DNA of 11,804 nt from Desulfuromonadaceae bacterium (GTDB lineage: Bacteria; Desulfobacterota; Desulfuromonadia; Desulfuromonadales; Geopsychrobacteraceae). A model generated the notes under the pieces. It did not search any database. It saw only the letters and a list, made by a program, of their open reading frames with translations, and had not been told where the DNA came from. Positions 5,851-11,804 of this stretch are shown piece by piece. Position numbers and translations under genes: made by a program. Location: contig WTCI01000023.1 of the NCBI GenBank assembly GCA_013138655.1, forward strand, positions 1-11,804, read 5' to 3'. Within the stretch, counting starts at the first letter, position 1. The number at the start of each line of letters is the position of its first letter.

Positions 5851-7188
5851 CTAGCGTTTCAGGTTAATAACTTCAGCCAGCATCTCATCGGTGGTTGTGA
5901 TGGTTTTCGAGTTCGCCGAAAAGCCGCGCTGCGTAGTGATCATCTTGACAAACTCCTGGGCCAGGTCAACATTCGACAGTTCCAGCGCGTTGGTAAAGAT
6001 GTTTCCAACACCGGAACCGACCGTGCCGACAATCGGCACGCCGGAATTGTTACTCTGGGCAAACATATTATTGCCGACCTTGTCGAGTGAGTTCGCGTTG
6101 GTGAATTTGGCCAACGCCAGGCGCATCAGTCTACGCGGGGTTCCGTTGGAGAAGTTGCCGATAACATTGCCGAATTCATCGACATTCAGCTTGACCAAGG
6201 TGCCTGTCCCATAGCCATCCTGCTCCTGGGCAACAACGACCGAAGGACTGGCATACTGGGTCGTCTGCATATCGATGGAAACCTGCTGCGTCTGAATTGA
6301 GCCGTTGACCCAATCCAAAGCACCGACGGTTGTCGTTGCGGTCGGTTTCGGAAAAACAGGATCACTGCTGGTATCACCGGGGATCGTGTAGAGGTCATTC
6401 CCATCGATTCGAATCAAGTTCCCGCTGGGATCGAACGCCAGAGTACCGCTACCGACGATTTCCAGAACACCGGTGGTGCCGCCGGTGACTTCTTCACCAT
6501 CGACCACGGTATTCCACTCCCAGTTTTGATCTGCGTTCTTGGTAAAATAGGTCGTCATCAAGTGGGTACTGCCCAAACTGTCAAAAACCTGAATTGAGGT
6601 CGCATAATTGGAAGTCACTGAAGGATCCAACGGGTCAAAGGCCGGGGCAACACCGATTGTCTGCGAATCAGAATCAAGATTGGTATTGAGATCGACATTG
6701 GCTGTCGGCCCGGCCGGGGTAAATGATTGGGTATTGATCCAAATAGGGGTCAAATCACCCACGGTATTCTCATTCTCGTCCAGCTGGAACCCCATGAGAT
6801 TGAACCCTTCAGGATTGACCAGAAAACCTTCGGCATCAAAACGGAATGCTCCTGCACGGGTATAATTGTTAACTGCGTTCCCCGTTGACGGATCGCTGAC
6901 GATAAAGAAACCGGCACCCTCGACTGCCAGATCGGTATTGGTTTCGGTATTTTCAAAGGTTCCCTGGCTGAAGATATTGTCGACGATCGACAGACCGACC
7001 CCCCGGCCGACCTGGGAGTTACCGCCGGATCCGGAGATCTGACTGGAAAGCAGATCTCCGAAAATCGCCCGGCTCGATTTAAACCCGACCGTATTGGCGT
7101 TAGCAATGTTGTTACCGATAACGCTCATCGCGTTAGCGTTGGCGTTGAGTCCACTGACACCACTATAAAGAGAACTGGATACTCCCAT
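5851..7188 (-). CDS. flgE: FlgE, flagellar hook protein
   Basis: This 445-residue protein has the length and ends of FlgE. The N-terminal rod-like helix reads MGVSSSLYSGVSGLNANANA and continues MSVIGNNIANANTVGFKSSR, the family signature. NTDLAVEGAGFFIV follows near residue 90, then the variable hook domains rich in T, N, D and G. The C-terminal helix contains NVDLAQEFVKMITTQRGFSA and closes with DEMLAEVINLKR. FlgE is exported through the type III apparatus and polymerises into the hook under the FlgD cap, with length set by FliK. The ATG at 7186-7188 is preferred over an in-frame TTG at 7218 because AGGAG lies 7 nt before it and the protein then begins at the conserved N-terminus. It is the last gene before the terminator. 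Confidence 0.97.
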   Translation of the reverse strand: MGVSSSLYSGVSGLNANANAMSVIGNNIANANTVGFKSSRAIFGDLLSSQISGSGGNSQVGRGVGLSIVDNIFSQGTFENTETNTDLAVEGAGFFIVSDPSTGNAVNNYTRAGAFRFDAEGFLVNPEGFNLMGFQLDENENTVGDLTPIWINTQSFTPAGPTANVDLNTNLDSDSQTIGVAPAFDPLDPSVTSNYATSIQVFDSLGSTHLMTTYFTKNADQNWEWNTVVDGEEVTGGTTGVLEIVGSGTLAFDPSGNLIRIDGNDLYTIPGDTSSDPVFPKPTATTTVGALDWVNGSIQTQQVSIDMQTTQYASPSVVVAQEQDGYGTGTLVKLNVDEFGNVIGNFSNGTPRRLMRLALAKFTNANSLDKVGNNMFAQSNNSGVPIVGTVGSGVGNIFTNALELSNVDLAQEFVKMITTQRGFSANSKTITTTDEMLAEVINLKR

Positions 7189-7195
7189 TTTGTCA

Positions 7196-7200
7196 CTCCT
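7196..7200 (-). promoter_or_regulatory. Ribosome binding site fixing the flgE start
   Basis: AGGAG lies 7 nt before the ATG at 7188 and excludes the upstream TTG at 7218 as the main start. It sits directly downstream of the two leader hairpins. Confidence 0.85.
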
Positions 7201-7206
7201 GTTTGG

Positions 7207-7232
7207 AAGCCGCGTCAATCGGTCGGCGGCTT
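7207..7232 (-). other. Leader hairpin proximal to flgE
   Basis: AAGCCGC (7207-7213) and GCGGCTT (7226-7232) form a perfect 7-bp stem around a 12-nt loop. It ends about 6 nt before the AGGAG ribosome binding site in the transcript. No T-run follows, so it is not an obvious terminator. Confidence 0.5.
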
Positions 7233-7233
7233 G

Positions 7234-7260
7234 CGAACCTCCTCAAAGAGGACCGGTTCG
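7234..7260 (-). other. Leader hairpin distal to flgE, holding an SD-like AGGAGG
   Basis: CGAACC (7234-7239) pairs with GGTTCG (7255-7260), and TCCTC (7240-7244) with GAGGA (7248-7252). That makes an 11-bp stem with a 3-nt loop and a 2-nt bulge. Its 3' arm in the transcript contains AGGAGG, which no start codon follows at a usable distance. It begins 2 bp after the upstream gene ends. Confidence 0.5.
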
Positions 7261-7261
7261 G

Positions 7262-7648
7262 TTAGGCAATTACTGCACTGTCAATATTGGTAAAAACGTT
7301 ATTCTTCAGTTGTTCCCGATCAACCACCGTGACCACGGTATCATTTTTGACACTTACCACCAGCGCCGTGTCATCAAGCATCACCAGGGACTCGCGCCCA
7401 CCCTTGGCTGCCACTTGCGAGACGGCCGTTTCCAACCGTTGCAGCTGGCCGGGGTTGAACTGAATACCCCGGCTATTCATCCGATCGACCGCATGCCTGG
7501 AAAACTTGACGCCCCCCTGGTCGATCTGTTGCCGCAGCAACTGATCGAAGCTGCCGACACCACTTGCCGGCGCCTGTTGTTTTCGAGCCGGGCATGGTGA
7601 CCGAACCGGGGTGATCGGTTGCGGGATGATGGTGATCCGATCGGTCAT
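7262..7648 (-). CDS. Conserved flagellar operon protein of the flg_new/TIGR02530-like family
   Basis: This complete 128-residue soluble protein has no signal peptide. A variable proline-rich N-terminus (1-30) leads into SFDQLLRQQ (33-41), then VKFSRHAVDRMNSRGIQF (47-64). The strongly patterned C-terminus contains LVMLDDTALVVSVKNDTVVT and ends NNVFTNIDSAVIA. I recognise this as the small conserved protein that often sits between flgD and flgE in flagellar operons of Firmicutes and Geobacter-like bacteria. Its molecular role is not established to my knowledge. The ATG overlaps the flgD stop by 4 bp, which argues for coupled expression with the hook cap protein. A part in hook assembly is inference from position only. 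Confidence 0.88.
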   Translation of the reverse strand: MTDRITIIPQPITPVRSPCPARKQQAPASGVGSFDQLLRQQIDQGGVKFSRHAVDRMNSRGIQFNPGQLQRLETAVSQVAAKGGRESLVMLDDTALVVSVKNDTVVTVVDREQLKNNVFTNIDSAVIA

Positions 7649-8310
7649 AGTGCCATTCCAGCTTTTTCTATCTTGTCCATGGCAAAAATTCCGCCACTGG
7701 TTTCCAGCCGAGCACTGATCCCAGTCATATCAACCGCTTCGACTCGGCCTTTGATCAAGCTATCGGTCTGAATAAGTTTGTTCTCTTCATCAACCGCTTT
7801 GATGACCAGCGAATAGTCACCAGGTTCGAGCGGCATGCCGAAATCACTGTAGCCATCCCAATCGATAAAATACTCACCAGGATCGGTTTCCCGAGCTGAA
7901 ATGGTCGTCAAAGTCGATCCGGTTTCACTCAAGATATACAGCTTGACATCATCCGCCGGAGTCTCGAGACGATAACCGAGTTGCATCGCTTCACCACCGA
8001 AATGGAATTGCTCGGTCTGAGCAACAACGTCCTGCCCGATCAACCCGAGCGCCGACATCCGTTCCATTTCACTGCTCATCGCGGCGAGACCTTTCAGACT
8101 CTCATTGGCATTGGCCAGCTGTTCCAACTGACTGAACTGGGCCAACTGCGAGGTGAACTCCGTGGCATCCTGCGGATTCATCGGATCCTGGTTTTCCAAC
8201 TGGGCGACCAGCAGCATGAGAAAGTCATCCTTCCCCATAACATCATCCTTGGCCTCCACTTGTTCCAGCGGATTTGTATATCCGGTATTGATTCCACTGA
8301 TTGCTGTCAT
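7645..8310 (-). CDS. flgD: FlgD, hook cap / hook assembly scaffold protein
   Basis: This 221-residue protein carries the FlgD N-terminal signature at about residues 26-65: GKDDFLMLLVAQLENQDPMN, followed by PQDATEFTSQLAQFSQLEQL. The C-terminal half holds a FlgD-type Ig-like/Tudor region (about 105-190), with YFIDWDGYSDFGMPLEPGDY. FlgD is exported early and caps the growing hook so that FlgE subunits can add beneath it. The ATG at 8308-8310 has GGAGG 11 nt upstream, a slightly long spacing. It follows fliK after 29 bp and overlaps the next gene by 4 bp. Confidence 0.96.
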   Translation of the reverse strand: MTAISGINTGYTNPLEQVEAKDDVMGKDDFLMLLVAQLENQDPMNPQDATEFTSQLAQFSQLEQLANANESLKGLAAMSSEMERMSALGLIGQDVVAQTEQFHFGGEAMQLGYRLETPADDVKLYILSETGSTLTTISARETDPGEYFIDWDGYSDFGMPLEPGDYSLVIKAVDEENKLIQTDSLIKGRVEAVDMTGISARLETSGGIFAMDKIEKAGMAL

Positions 8311-8339
8311 CTGCTATCCAACCTCCTTCCGCTATTTTT

Positions 8340-9938
8340 TTAAACGTGGAGACTGATGCCTCCGCCACCGTTCTGCATCAGGTGGGCCAGGGGGATAATC
8401 TGTTCCTCTTCCTGTTGACTCTGGTTCCAGCGCGGCTGTTGCCTGCCTGAATGCTGCTGCTGGGCCAGCTGGTCGAATTGATTCTGCTGGTCATGATTCT
8501 GGTCGACGTTGACCTGGAACTGATCGATCTTCAGTCCCTGTTCAGCCAGGGCATTGCGCAATTGGGGAAGATTCCGTTCAAGAACTTCCTGAACCTGCAG
8601 ACTCTGCGCCTGAAGATTGACACGGACACGGTCGCCTTCAACCATCAGCTCAAGTTTCAGTGAACCGAGTTCGGCCGGTTGCAGTCGCAGAACCATCCGT
8701 CCTGATTGACCGTTGAAACTCCCGGACATCCGGGCGACCACCTGGTCAAAAATCTGACTTTCAGCCACCTGTTGCCCGCTCGGCAATTGCACCATCGGGG
8801 TTTCCGGCATCAGTTTTGCGCTGGTCAATCCCTGATTCTGCACTGGTCCTTGTTGCTGAATACTTCCCTGAACCTGCTGAACCAGGTTTTCCATTGTCTG
8901 CTTGGGGTTGGTTCCGAGAATTTCCGCGAATTCAGCACCCTTGGCCTGTTCAGGATTTGTCTCCACTGACTGCTGGATAGCTTCAGCTGCCTGATTCGCC
9001 TGTCCGGAAGCCATTCCGGCATTCCTTCCCTGAACCTGCTCGCGCAAGGATTGCGCTGGTTGCCGTGGGAGATTTTCCAGGCGCGGTTTAAGCAATCCGG
9101 CAAAACGAGGATCGATTTTCTCGACAACCTCCTCTTCTGCCAGCAAAAGTTCTTGCTCCACGGCCTGTTCTTCACCGACAACCTCTTCCTGCAGAATTGT
9201 CGTTTTCTGCGCGGCAACCGAGTCGATCGCTTTTTGCAGAACCTGCTGAGCTTTGGCAAGATTTTCCAGCAAAGGCTGGGCCGCTGCGACCAATTCAGCA
9301 TTTATCAACAAACCTGTTTCTTCAGCCTGTTGCGCCTGCGGCTGGGCAACCAGTTCAGTCAGTTGATCCTCAAGCTGGACAACAAGTTCGGCCAGTTGCT
9401 CTTCACCACCCTCTTCGGTGATCATTTGCAACTGTTCCACCAATGCTGACAGATCAATCCCTGCCAGAACTTGCTCACCCTGTAAATCAGTAGTATCGAG
9501 TTGCTGCACCAAGTCGGTCAACAGGTCTTCCATTGAGCCGAGCTCTTCAGCTGTTTCGATTTGGTTAATTTCCAGACCCTTCGCCTGCGGCACGGTAACA
9601 TCGGCGATCGCTTTGAGCAGACTGACAACCGTATGCTGAACCTTCGGTTCTACGTTCGCATCCACAGTTTCCTGAACCTGAGTTTTTGCTTCAGCCACCG
9701 GCTTGTCAGCACCCTGCTTCTCTACAGGTCGCACCTCTGACTTGGCCGCATTGGCGACTGCTTTCTTTTCAGCGGGTTGTTGCTTCACTGCCGTATCCTG
9801 CTGTTTCTCAGGCTTATGTTGATCCCCCAGCACCTTGCCGAATTTCTTCCCTTTCGGCTCTGCCGATTTGGCCGGGGCAATACTTTCGGGTGCCTTGGCA
9901 CCCATGTCGATCATGGACAATGCTTGCATCTGTTTCAC
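8340..9938 (-). CDS. fliK: FliK, hook-length control protein
   Basis: This 532-residue protein is long, hydrophilic and of low complexity (Q, E, A rich) over most of its length. The Flg_hook domain lies near the end, at about 417-480: LRLQPAELGSLKLELMVEGD, then VRVNLQAQSLQVQEVL and NLPQLRNALAEQGLKIDQFQ. The tail is glutamine-rich. FliK measures hook length while being secreted and uses its C-terminal domain to switch FlhB to filament export. The variable N-terminal ruler region explains the weak conservation outside the C-terminus. The start is firm: AAAGGAGGTG lies a few bases before the ATG at 9938. It lies 29 bp after the MotE-like gene. Frame and composition run through without a break. 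Confidence 0.93.
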   Translation of the reverse strand: MKQMQALSMIDMGAKAPESIAPAKSAEPKGKKFGKVLGDQHKPEKQQDTAVKQQPAEKKAVANAAKSEVRPVEKQGADKPVAEAKTQVQETVDANVEPKVQHTVVSLLKAIADVTVPQAKGLEINQIETAEELGSMEDLLTDLVQQLDTTDLQGEQVLAGIDLSALVEQLQMITEEGGEEQLAELVVQLEDQLTELVAQPQAQQAEETGLLINAELVAAAQPLLENLAKAQQVLQKAIDSVAAQKTTILQEEVVGEEQAVEQELLLAEEEVVEKIDPRFAGLLKPRLENLPRQPAQSLREQVQGRNAGMASGQANQAAEAIQQSVETNPEQAKGAEFAEILGTNPKQTMENLVQQVQGSIQQQGPVQNQGLTSAKLMPETPMVQLPSGQQVAESQIFDQVVARMSGSFNGQSGRMVLRLQPAELGSLKLELMVEGDRVRVNLQAQSLQVQEVLERNLPQLRNALAEQGLKIDQFQVNVDQNHDQQNQFDQLAQQQHSGRQQPRWNQSQQEEEQIIPLAHLMQNGGGGISLHV

Positions 9939-9967
9939 CTCCTTTCCTGTGGATTTTGTTGCTGGGG

Positions 9968-10474
9968 CTAATTGCCCGATTTCTCTTTCACCGGTATTTC
10001 GGCAAAAGCTTTGGTTAGCGATATGGCGAATTCCGGATCAAGATTATTGAGGATTTCTCCAGCCACTTTCTTTTTAACGCCGAGCAGTAACTCTATGGCC
10101 AGCTGTTTATCCAGATCCCTGATCAGGCGGGCCGCTTTCGTCGGTTCCATTTTTTCGTAGATACCGCTCAATTCACCAACCCGGCGACCTTCCTCTTCCT
10201 GCTTGAGATTCAGCAGTTTGACCAATTCTTTACGTAATCCCTGCATCGCCGCGAGTTTCTTATCGACCTCATCCTGCAGGGTCTTTAGCTGCATTTCCCG
10301 GCTGTCAAGTTCCGCCTCCCGTTCCGCCAGTTTGTCGTATCCCTGCTCGATCGAGACCAGGATCCGTCGCTCCTCAACCGATGTGATCTCCTGCCCGTCA
10401 GCCATTTCCCAGGCAAACAGGGTCAGCGGGACAAACAGCATGCTCAAAATGATCAGGACGACGCGATATTTCAT
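9968..10474 (-). CDS. MotE/YlxF-like periplasmic coiled-coil protein
   Basis: About 168 residues. A signal sequence or membrane anchor (about 1-22, ending P-L-T-L-F-A) is followed by a charged coiled coil (about 30-95; LAEREAELDSREMQLKTLQD and following). The C-terminal domain carries IYEKMEPTKAARLIRDLDKQ and then ILNNLDPEFAISLTKAFAEI, the MgtE-N-like pattern shared by MotE and Bacillus YlxF. MotE in Sinorhizobium acts as a periplasmic chaperone for MotC, and YlxF occupies the same place between fliJ and fliK in Bacillus. The role in this organism is unknown. The ATG at 10474 overlaps the fliJ stop (TGATG) and has AGGGG 7 nt upstream; a GTG one codon earlier is a possible alternative. Confidence 0.85.
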   Translation of the reverse strand: MKYRVVLIILSMLFVPLTLFAWEMADGQEITSVEERRILVSIEQGYDKLAEREAELDSREMQLKTLQDEVDKKLAAMQGLRKELVKLLNLKQEEEGRRVGELSGIYEKMEPTKAARLIRDLDKQLAIELLLGVKKKVAGEILNNLDPEFAISLTKAFAEIPVKEKSGN

Positions 10475-10911
10475 CACCTATCCCCTTTGTTGCGGAGGCC
10501 GATTTCATCAAGCATCGCCCGCTCTTTGCGGCTTAACTCCTGGCGATATTCAGCGTCCTGTTTCTCTTTCAGTTTCTCCATCACCTGTCGATCCCGAGCA
10601 CAACTCAGTAATTCCTCCCGTTCAGAGACAATCTGCCGCTCCAAGCGCTGCAACTGCTGCTGCAAATCTGCACTCATACGGCAACAGTGCTGAATCTGCG
10701 ACTCAAACAGATCTATTTCGGCGATTGTCAAACCTTCCTGCTGACGCCGTTTCAGTTCGGCATCATGCTGCCGCAAAGCGTTTCGCTGCTGTCCCAACGC
10801 TTTTTCAAGCGTGCTTCTGTGCTGCAAACTGGTCATCAGGAGCTGCTGTGCCCGATCCTCAAGCGACTGGCGATAATTCAGCACCGATTGCAATTTGAAC
10901 TTTTTTGTCAT
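10474..10911 (-). CDS. fliJ: FliJ, flagellar export chaperone / ATPase stalk
   Basis: This 145-residue protein is predicted to be almost wholly alpha-helical coiled coil and starts MTKKFKLQSVLNYRQSLEDR, a typical FliJ opening. Long heptad-like stretches follow, rich in Q, R, E and L, and no membrane segment is present. In the family FliJ sits in the centre of the FliI hexamer like a rotor stalk and links it to FlhA. Three in-frame starts exist (GTG 10920, ATG 10917, ATG 10911). I prefer 10911 because GAGGTG lies 6 nt before it and the protein then begins at the conserved KKFKLQ. It immediately follows fliI, and its last base overlaps the next gene. Confidence 0.93.
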   Translation of the reverse strand: MTKKFKLQSVLNYRQSLEDRAQQLLMTSLQHRSTLEKALGQQRNALRQHDAELKRRQQEGLTIAEIDLFESQIQHCCRMSADLQQQLQRLERQIVSEREELLSCARDRQVMEKLKEKQDAEYRQELSRKERAMLDEIGLRNKGDR

Positions 10912-10916
10912 CTGCA

Positions 10917-11804
10917 TCACCTCGCTTGTTGGCGACGATCCAGAATCAGGGTTGTCAGCTCTGCAAGCGTCTGTTCCAGATCAACAGCTTCGTCCATTCC
11001 CTGGCACAAAAACTCGCGGATCGCTTCAATGCGAGAGATCGCGTAATCGATCTTGCTGTTACTCCCTTCAACATAGGCCCCGATGTTGATCAGATCTTCA
11101 GCTTCCTTGTGCATTGCCATGACCTCGCGGATCTGGCCATTCAACTGAAGATGTTCCGGAGCGACAATGTCACGCATGACCCGACTGGCCGAATTGAGAA
11201 TATCGATCGACGGATAATGGTTGCGGGCCGCCAGATCGCGGGACAAAACAATATGCCCGTCGAGAATCGAGCGGACAGCATCAGCCACCGGCTCATTCAT
11301 GTCATCCCCTTCGACCAGGACCGTGTAAAGCCCGGTGATACTTCCCTTGCCGGTGAAATTTCCGGCTCGCTCAAGAAGTTTCGGCAGGGTGGCAAAAACC
11401 GACGGGGTATAGCCTTTGGTGGTTGGCGGTTCACCGATGGCCAGGCCGACCTCGCGCATGGCCATAGCAAAGCGGGTCACCGAATCCATCAGCAGCAAGA
11501 CATTTTTTCCCTGGGCACAAAAATACTCAGCGATGGTGGTAGCGACAAAAGCTCCACGCATGCGCAACAGCGGCGAAACATCGGAGGTCGCCGTCACCAC
11601 CACCGACCGAGCCAGGCCTTCGGGGCCCAAGTCCCGCTCGATAAACTCACGCACCTCGCGACCCCGCTCACCAATCAAGGCAATGACATTGACATCGGCA
11701 CGGGTATGCTTGGCCAGCATGCCGAGCAGAACACTTTTGCCGACCCCGGATCCGGCCATGATACCCATCCGTTGTCCGGTCCCGCAGGTCAGCAGCCCAT
11801 TGAT
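10917..11804 (-). CDS. fliI: FliI, flagellum-specific export ATPase (5' end outside window)
   Basis: The frame is open from the window edge, giving the last 295 residues of a protein usually near 440 long, so roughly the first 145 are missing only because of the window. The Walker A motif AGSGVGKS is at visible residues 17-24, followed by [10 protein letters not shown] (45-54). The Walker B-type strand [20 protein letters not shown] is at 102-121, and [20 protein letters not shown] follows. Together these identify the FliI/YscN branch rather than F1-ATPase beta. FliI hydrolyses ATP at the cytoplasmic base of the export gate to help unload substrates. The stop lies just before the preferred fliJ start. 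An ATG at 11768 is internal, since the conserved frame continues upstream of it. Confidence 0.97.
   Translation of the reverse strand: MNGLLTCGTGQRMGIMAGSGVGKSVLLGMLAKHTRADVNVIALIGERGREVREFIERDLGPEGLARSVVVTATSDVSPLLRMRGAFVATTIAEYFCAQGKNVLLLMDSVTRFAMAMREVGLAIGEPPTTKGYTPSVFATLPKLLERAGNFTGKGSITGLYTVLVEGDDMNEPVADAVRSILDGHIVLSRDLAARNHYPSIDILNSASRVMRDIVAPEHLQLNGQIREVMAMHKEAEDLINIGAYVEGSNSKIDYAISRIEAIREFLCQGMDEAVDLEQTLAELTTLILDRRQQAR
10918..10923 (-). promoter_or_regulatory. Ribosome binding site deciding the fliJ start
   Basis: GAGGTG lies 6 nt before the ATG at 10911 and overlaps the fliI stop codon and the upstream GTG. Using the GTG at 10920 or ATG at 10917 would leave too short a spacing to this site. 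Confidence 0.65.

Noticed and set aside
7189..7218. Upstream TTG start adding ten residues to FlgE
   Set aside because: The ATG at 7188 has a well-spaced AGGAG and begins at the conserved hook-protein N-terminus. The nearest SD-like sequence to the TTG is about 19 nt away.
8340..9938. Glutamine/glutamate-rich tract as a repeat array or foreign gene
   Set aside because: Low complexity is normal for the FliK ruler region; there are no regular DNA repeats and the C-terminal Flg_hook domain is intact.
10203..10898. A 231-codon plus-strand open frame opposite fliJ and the MotE-like gene
   Set aside because: The serine/arginine/cysteine-rich product mirrors coiled-coil genes read backwards and spans two real genes. 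No family is recognisable.
10917..11768. FliI as a short 283-residue ATPase starting at the ATG at 11768
   Set aside because: The frame and FliI-like sequence continue upstream to the window edge, and the start would fall 11 codons before Walker A's end. The gene is cut by the window, not truncated.
1..11804. CRISPR arrays, tRNA or rRNA genes, transposases, phage or defence genes
   Set aside because: I read both strands and saw no regularly spaced direct repeats, no tRNA- or rRNA-like sequence, and no such protein. Nearly all sequence is accounted for by flagellar genes.

Overview
The window is one flagellar gene cluster, and every gene is on the minus strand, so transcription runs from high to low coordinates. 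In transcription order it reads fliI (5' end outside the window), fliJ, a motE/ylxF-like gene, fliK, flgD, a small conserved flagellar-operon gene, flgE, then a 403-base non-coding gap, then motA, motB, fliL, fliM, fliN, fliO, fliP, fliQ and fliR (3' end outside the window). This supplies export ATPase parts, the export gate (FliO/P/Q/R), hook assembly (FliK, FlgD, FlgE), the stator (MotA/MotB), FliL and the switch proteins (FliM/FliN). The order resembles the Bacillus fla/che operon, with motAB placed between flgE and fliL. Together with a sigma-54-type promoter and balanced base composition this suggests a Gram-negative, Desulfuromonadales/Geobacter-like bacterium. That assignment is inference; no marker gene is present.

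Right block (5851-11804): tightly packed hook and export genes with start/stop overlaps at fliI-fliJ, fliJ-motE and flgD-flg_new. The 29-bp gaps before fliK and flgD hold strong ribosome binding sites. A 72-bp gap with two hairpins precedes flgE. The block ends about 40 bp after flgE in a perfect 17-bp-stem terminator.

Centre (5448-5850): the only long gap. From upstream to downstream in the transcribed direction it holds the flgE terminator, an AT-rich stretch with a weak IHF-like match, a sigma-54 -24/-12 promoter (GG-N10-GC spacing exact), and a 150-bp fold-back repeat with MITE-like features that lies in the predicted motA leader. A small hairpin sits just before the motA ribosome binding site.

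Left block (1-5447): motA to fliR, apparently one transcription unit with gaps from -4 to 57 bp. The coding content is ordinary flagellar machinery. The parts worth a second look are the organisation of the central gap, the structured flgE leader, and two lesser-known conserved operon members, the MotE/YlxF-like protein and the flg_new protein. I found no defence, mobile-gene or otherwise undescribed protein system.
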